Part shown: positions 35,662 through 39,229 of the stretch, one piece after another
How the letters are laid out: the number at the start of each line of letters is the position of its first letter
Numbering within the stretch: the first letter of the stretch is position 1
Source: a virus
Virus record (IMG/VR): IMGVR_UViG_3300050821_007829
Coordinates: 1-39,229 of that record
DNA length: 39,229 nucleotides
Reading direction: 5' to 3' (one strand)
Program-made: the position numbers and the translations under genes
The notes under the pieces: generated by a model
What the model saw: the letters and a program-made list of their open reading frames with translations, nothing else
What the model was told of the DNA's origin: nothing
The model's database searches: none

Positions 35662-37019
35662 GGTGGCGTACCTTTAGGCGGCGGCGGAGTGGCGCCAGGT
35701 GGGAAAATGTGGATCGGCGCCGGCGGCGCATCGCCCAGCTTGTCGATCGGGATCAGGTTCGACTGCACGGTCAGCACGTCGCCGCCCGGCATTGGTGCGA
35801 GATCCTCGCGGCCGCGGATCTCGTTGCGCGTCATGACACCGTTCTGCGCGAACGTCGAGTACAACGCCGAGCGTGCCGCGGAGTCGGCCGCCAGCAGATC
35901 ATCGAGATCTATGGTCAGGTACTGGCTCGGCCGATCCTTTGCCGGCACCAGCGCGCGCAACACTTCCTGCTCTATACCGCGCACATAGGAGCGAAGCGAG
36001 AGCGCCGACCAGCCGAGGAGCAGCTGCTCGATGCCAGCACCCCAGGCCGTGACGCCCGCGGCGGCGTGGCCGACCAGGACCGGCGGCACTTGAAACCAGC
36101 GGCAGATGTCCTCGACCGAGAACTGGCGCGACATCAGCAGCTGCACGTCCTGCGGATTCATGGTGATCGGACTGAAGGTCAAGCCGCCCTCGAGCACCAT
36201 GATGCCGCCCGAGTCGGGGCCGCCCGTGACGAACTGCTTGAGCGAGGCCTTGAGCTCGTCGCGATTTTTCGTGTTCAAGTACTTGACCGACTGGACGAAG
36301 CCGCCCGAGCGCAGGCCATTCTTGAAGGTCTCGGAGGTCGAGTCCTCCGCGGCGCGCGCGATGCCCATCGAGTGGCGCGCGTACTCGATGCGCGAGAGGC
36401 CGACCAGGCCATCCATGGTCCGATCCTTCCAATGGAAAATCTGGTCGGCCGAAAAATCGATGCTCTCGATCGGCGAATAATAGCGGTAGCGGATCTCGTA
36501 GCGCTTCGGCTCCGAGTTCGGGATCAGCTGCCGATAGGGGACCATGTACTCCGGGCGGATCGGATCCAAGGCGATCAGCTGATTCTGGGAGTTCAAGGTC
36601 TTGAGCGCATAGCCGTTGCCCCACAGCTGCTCGGAGGCGACGATGAATTTCCAGAACGTCACCGCCGACATGTCCTGGTTGGGCTGGCTGTTCAATACCG
36701 TGTAGAGCGGCACGTCGAACGCCGGCGCGCCGTAGTTTAAGTTCACGCCCGAGCGCTTGTTCAGGATGAAGGGCAGCGATGAGACGGCATTGGCCATCAG
36801 CCACACGCAACCCCACGCGGTCGAGAGCGTCAGCGCCGTGTTCGGCGTAACGATCGTGCCGGCGGCCGACTTCGCGGCATTGATCGGGGGCCTGGCCTGG
36901 CCGCCGGCGGCGACCGGATAGAAGCCGCGCGCGATCGAGCCTGACCCGTAATCGAAAAAGCTGTTGAAGAACTCCGCGGTTTTTTGCCGCAACGTCGGCC
37001 GCTGCGCGACGGCGCTCAT
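35658..37019 (-). CDS. HK97-family portal protein
   Basis: 453 residues from ATG 37019, overlapping the terminase stop (ATGA). NTALTLSTAWGCVWLMANAV, LPFILNKRS, LWGNGYALKTLNSQNQLIAL and the DICRWFQVPPVLVGH motif are standard for HK97 portals. Forms the dodecameric vertex for DNA passage. Confidence 0.95.
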   Translation of the reverse strand: MSAVAQRPTLRQKTAEFFNSFFDYGSGSIARGFYPVAAGGQARPPINAAKSAAGTIVTPNTALTLSTAWGCVWLMANAVSSLPFILNKRSGVNLNYGAPAFDVPLYTVLNSQPNQDMSAVTFWKFIVASEQLWGNGYALKTLNSQNQLIALDPIRPEYMVPYRQLIPNSEPKRYEIRYRYYSPIESIDFSADQIFHWKDRTMDGLVGLSRIEYARHSMGIARAAEDSTSETFKNGLRSGGFVQSVKYLNTKNRDELKASLKQFVTGGPDSGGIMVLEGGLTFSPITMNPQDVQLLMSRQFSVEDICRWFQVPPVLVGHAAAGVTAWGAGIEQLLLGWSALSLRSYVRGIEQEVLRALVPAKDRPSQYLTIDLDDLLAADSAARSALYSTFAQNGVMTRNEIRGREDLAPMPGGDVLTVQSNLIPIDKLGDAPPAPIHIFPPGATPPPPKGTPP

Positions 37020-38767
37020 GCCGTCACCGGCTTCGCAAAGAACCCGGAGGCATCGCCCTCGATGTCTTCCGAAACCGCCAGGCCGAAGGCCATCAAGAGC
37101 GCGGCCATGCCGTCGATCTTGTCGGCGCTGCGCTTTTTATCAGGAGCCAAATTCTTGTTTGCATCGGTTCTCGGTACAAGGTTGGCGGCGTTCCATTGGA
37201 GGATCGGGTTGCCGGCATGGCGCAAGCGGCCCGAAATATACGCTATCTCGCAAGCCTGCATAGCCGGGTTGTAGGAGCGCGGACCCTGGATGAACTTCTC
37301 CATCGGCACGCCGGCCTCGGCCAATTCGAGCGCGAGTTGCGTCGCGTTCCACTGATCGAACGCCACTTTTATAGGGCTGAAGCGCTCGCAATCCTCCAGC
37401 GTTGACTCGCGAATTATTCGGTAGTCGACCGTATCGCCATCGGTTTGCGTCAAGAATCCGGCATTGACCCACGACGCATACGGCACCGATCGTCGCTCGG
37501 TGCGCTGCTGCACAGCGAGAGACGGCACCCAGAATCGTCCCCAGGTGTAGTAGATATCGTCTTTGAGCCACAGCAATCGCCACGCATTCATGTCGCGAGT
37601 ACTCGCAAGATCCAGGGCGCCCCAGCAAGGCGAGCCGACGAGCTCGTCCAGTGGCACGGGACCTGAGCATTTTTTCCAGCGGCGCAGGTCTACCCAGCCT
37701 TCCGCGGCCGCGGCCTGGCGGTTCAGGCGCTTGATCTGAAATTCCGACAGCGCGCCGGGCTGTGCTTTCGCCTCGATCGCGTACTCCTGCATTTTCTTCA
37801 AGGCGATCGACACGCCGAGCATCGGGTTGGCCTTGATCCACTTCGACTCGTCGAAATCGTCGTCGTCCTCATCGAGCGCGTAGTAAATCACCAGCATGTG
37901 ATCCGCTTCGATCACCTCGTCGAGCACATTGAAGGCGAAGCCGCGGATCTCCGGCCACGGCCCGGGCGTTTCGTAGCCTTCGGTCGTGGTGTACATGAAC
38001 AGCGGGTCATTGCGCGCGCCGACCGCGGAACGCAGCACATCGAACAGGTCGCGCGTTTTGTGCGCATGCAGCTCATCGAAGCACAGCGCGGAGGGGTTCA
38101 AACCGTCCTGTGTCGAGGCCTTCGAGTTGATCGGCAGCAGCGCGCCGCCCACTTCGTAACGCACGATCGAGTTGGCGAAGGCCTCGAGCGTGAAAGCCTT
38201 CTGCAGCCCGGGCGATTGCTGCACCATCCGCTGCACAATGTGGAACACGATGCGCGCCTGGCGCCCCGTCATCGCGGCCGACAGCGCCTGCGGCCCGTTC
38301 TCCGGCTCCATGCAGAAGACGTACAGAAGGATTGCGGCCGCAAGCGTAGACTTGGCGTTTTTTCGCGCGACGCAGTAGAGCAGCGTCGTGAAGCGGCGCG
38401 CACCGTCGTGCCGGCGGAAACCAAACAGCTGCACGACCAAAAAAAGCTCGCACGGCTCGAGCGTAATGGTCTCGGTGGCCCATTGACCCTCGACATGCGG
38501 CAGTCGCTCGATGAATCGGCACGCCTTGATGGCCTGATTTGCGCTCCACACGAACGGCGGGCGCTTGCGCTGCGAGGCTTTTAGGTCCCGAATGAAGCGC
38601 CGCGCGGCCTGGCGCATGCGCTTGCCGAACTTCAATCCACGCGTATCGGCGATCGCCTCCTCCGCATAGACGATCGCCTCGAGGATGTAATCCCTAGATT
38701 GGGAGTTCCTTGAGGTCGTCGAACGGCGTTGCGGCTTTGCCTTGGCGCTTTTGAGAGGTGGAGACAC
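37016..38767 (-). CDS. terL: Large terminase subunit (HK97 type)
   Basis: 583 residues from GTG 38767, the only start codon before the conserved region, so the gene overlaps terS by 74 bp. ARKNAKST (134-141) is the family's modified Walker A; ALCFDELHAH (227-236) is Walker B plus coupling His. The C-terminal nuclease region follows (GALDLASTRDMNAW, with Asp residues; VAFDQWNATQLALEL). The ATPase pumps DNA; the nuclease cuts at packaging start and end. Confidence 0.95.
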   Translation of the reverse strand: MSPPLKSAKAKPQRRSTTSRNSQSRDYILEAIVYAEEAIADTRGLKFGKRMRQAARRFIRDLKASQRKRPPFVWSANQAIKACRFIERLPHVEGQWATETITLEPCELFLVVQLFGFRRHDGARRFTTLLYCVARKNAKSTLAAAILLYVFCMEPENGPQALSAAMTGRQARIVFHIVQRMVQQSPGLQKAFTLEAFANSIVRYEVGGALLPINSKASTQDGLNPSALCFDELHAHKTRDLFDVLRSAVGARNDPLFMYTTTEGYETPGPWPEIRGFAFNVLDEVIEADHMLVIYYALDEDDDDFDESKWIKANPMLGVSIALKKMQEYAIEAKAQPGALSEFQIKRLNRQAAAAEGWVDLRRWKKCSGPVPLDELVGSPCWGALDLASTRDMNAWRLLWLKDDIYYTWGRFWVPSLAVQQRTERRSVPYASWVNAGFLTQTDGDTVDYRIIRESTLEDCERFSPIKVAFDQWNATQLALELAEAGVPMEKFIQGPRSYNPAMQACEIAYISGRLRHAGNPILQWNAANLVPRTDANKNLAPDKKRSADKIDGMAALLMAFGLAVSEDIEGDASGFFAKPVTA

Positions 38768-39167
38768 GCGACCTCGATGACGGAGTGAACCCCATTTCGA
38801 CCAGGCACCATTTGATCGTCTCGCGCTCGGCCTTCATGATGCTGTAATAATAATTTTGCATCGCGACTTTCTGGACCGGCGACTTGATCAGCAGACCATA
38901 CTTCGCCAGCTCGCCGTCGCAGAAGTCGTGGCGCACTCGCGAGCGGCAATACATTTCAAGCACGGAGCGATCCGGCTTCTGCAGCTGACCAGGCGCAGCT
39001 TCGTTTACCATTTCGAGCCACCTGACGCGCATCTCCGCGTTGAAACTATCCGGCGGCGGACCAATCCCGACTACCGAGACGGGCTCGGCCTCGTTGAGCG
39101 GCCGATGGCCGGGATTTCCCGTCACCATCTTGAGCCAGGTCGGCTTCGGCTTGCGACCCATCGCCAT
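38694..39167 (-). CDS. terS: Small terminase subunit (P27 family)
   Basis: 157 residues from ATG 39167; ATG 39158 is an alternative and TTG 39170 is less likely. MGRKPKPTWLK, GNPGHRPLNEAEPV and WLEMVNEAAPGQLQKPDRSV fit the P27 family. TerS recognises the phage DNA for packaging. It shares one base with the stop of the HNH endonuclease gene. Confidence 0.9.
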   Translation of the reverse strand: MAMGRKPKPTWLKMVTGNPGHRPLNEAEPVSVVGIGPPPDSFNAEMRVRWLEMVNEAAPGQLQKPDRSVLEMYCRSRVRHDFCDGELAKYGLLIKSPVQKVAMQNYYYSIMKAERETIKWCLVEMGFTPSSRSRVSTSQKRQGKAATPFDDLKELPI

Positions 39168-39210
39168 CAAAGACCCCCCCCAGAACCTCGAACCCCCCCC
39201 TCCGGACTTT
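39167..39210 (-). CDS. C-terminal end of the HNH endonuclease (continued from position 1)
   Basis: The last 14 codons and the TGA of the HNH frame that leaves the left edge. Two C8 runs (39174-39181 and 39193-39200) encode Gly. A length error in either run would change the ending. The same segment is a candidate for part of the cos region. Confidence 0.7.
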
Positions 39211-39229
39211 CGCGAGCGTAAAAATTTGC
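39211..39229. repeat. Terminal direct repeat, right copy
   Basis: Identical to positions 1-19; see the left copy. Confidence 0.9.

Noticed and set aside
35634-36740. 368-aa open frame on the plus strand
   Set aside because: Antisense to the portal gene; the portal has clear family motifs.
36979-36985. Third AAAAAAC, in the portal gene
   Set aside because: Its phase is CAA AAA ACC, not X_XXY_YYZ, and there is no overlapping frame to enter, so it is not a frameshift site.
1-39229. tRNA genes, rRNA, CRISPR arrays, insertion sequences
   Set aside because: No cloverleaf-like arrangement, no spaced identical repeats of CRISPR type and no transposase frame were noticed on reading. A dedicated tRNA or repeat search was not run.

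Overview
The window is most likely a complete, circularly closed genome of a temperate tailed phage with a long non-contractile tail (siphovirus) and an HK97-type head. The first 19 bases are repeated exactly as the last 19 (positions 1-19 and 39211-39229), so the unit genome would be 39,210 bp. An HNH endonuclease frame that leaves the left edge continues in phase through the right edge and stops at the start of the small terminase gene, which supports closure. A Gram-negative, high-GC host (Pseudomonadota) is inferred from the embedded Rz/Rz1 spanin pair, a lambda R-type endolysin and the gene-transfer-agent-like tail-tip set (DUF2460, DUF2163, NlpC/P60, Phage-tail_3). I cannot name the host genus.

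Layout. A divergent AT-rich promoter region (about 2082-2275) separates two transcription units. Leftward: a winged-helix-like gene, small genes, RusA resolvase and HNH endonuclease (2081 to 1). Across the junction follow small and large terminase, portal, protease and capsid (39167 to 33610), then a glycan-related accessory cassette (33542 to 30902), connectors, tail tube, tail chaperones with a programmed frameshift, tape measure (851 aa) and tail tip (30824 to 19864). Two minor structural proteins, the lysis cassette and a final hypothetical gene follow (19854 to 16030). Rightward: early genes 2276-6785, including a beta-clamp-like protein, a DUF5131 protein and a secreted protein. A leftward two-gene insert (7573 to 6802) encodes a replisome-organiser-like protein and a paralogue of the 5556-5840 gene. 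The rightward accessory region 8011-16114 carries an AT-hook/ribbon-helix-helix regulator, a large serine integrase, several small zinc-binding proteins, a ParB-like nuclease and a methyltransferase. The two units meet tail to tail and overlap at 16030-16114.

How it works together. The serine integrase would set lysogeny, but no CI-like repressor is visible. Candidate control elements are an array of four TTCGCGAA palindromes spaced exactly 12 bp, a 14-bp palindrome and direct repeats in the 437-bp gap at 7574-8010. DnaA-box-like repeats at 7152-7183 may mark the origin. An AGGTGCT extended -10 element is shared by three intergenic regions. HNH plus P27-type TerS plus HK97-type TerL suggests cos packaging.

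Most notable observations. (1) A second A_AAA_AAC slippery heptamer at 33354-33360, besides the classical one in the tail-chaperone genes at 28090-28096. It is followed by a hairpin and appears to join a small head-region protein to an MptE-like glycan protein that has no usable start codon of its own upstream of its conserved N-terminus. (2) The structured control region at 7768-7879. (3) Repeated double hairpins between the first rightward genes. (4) A small gene at 6601 broken by a two-base insertion. (5) A regulator-like domain fused to two membrane helices at 13196. All family calls come from reading motifs by eye; no database search was run.
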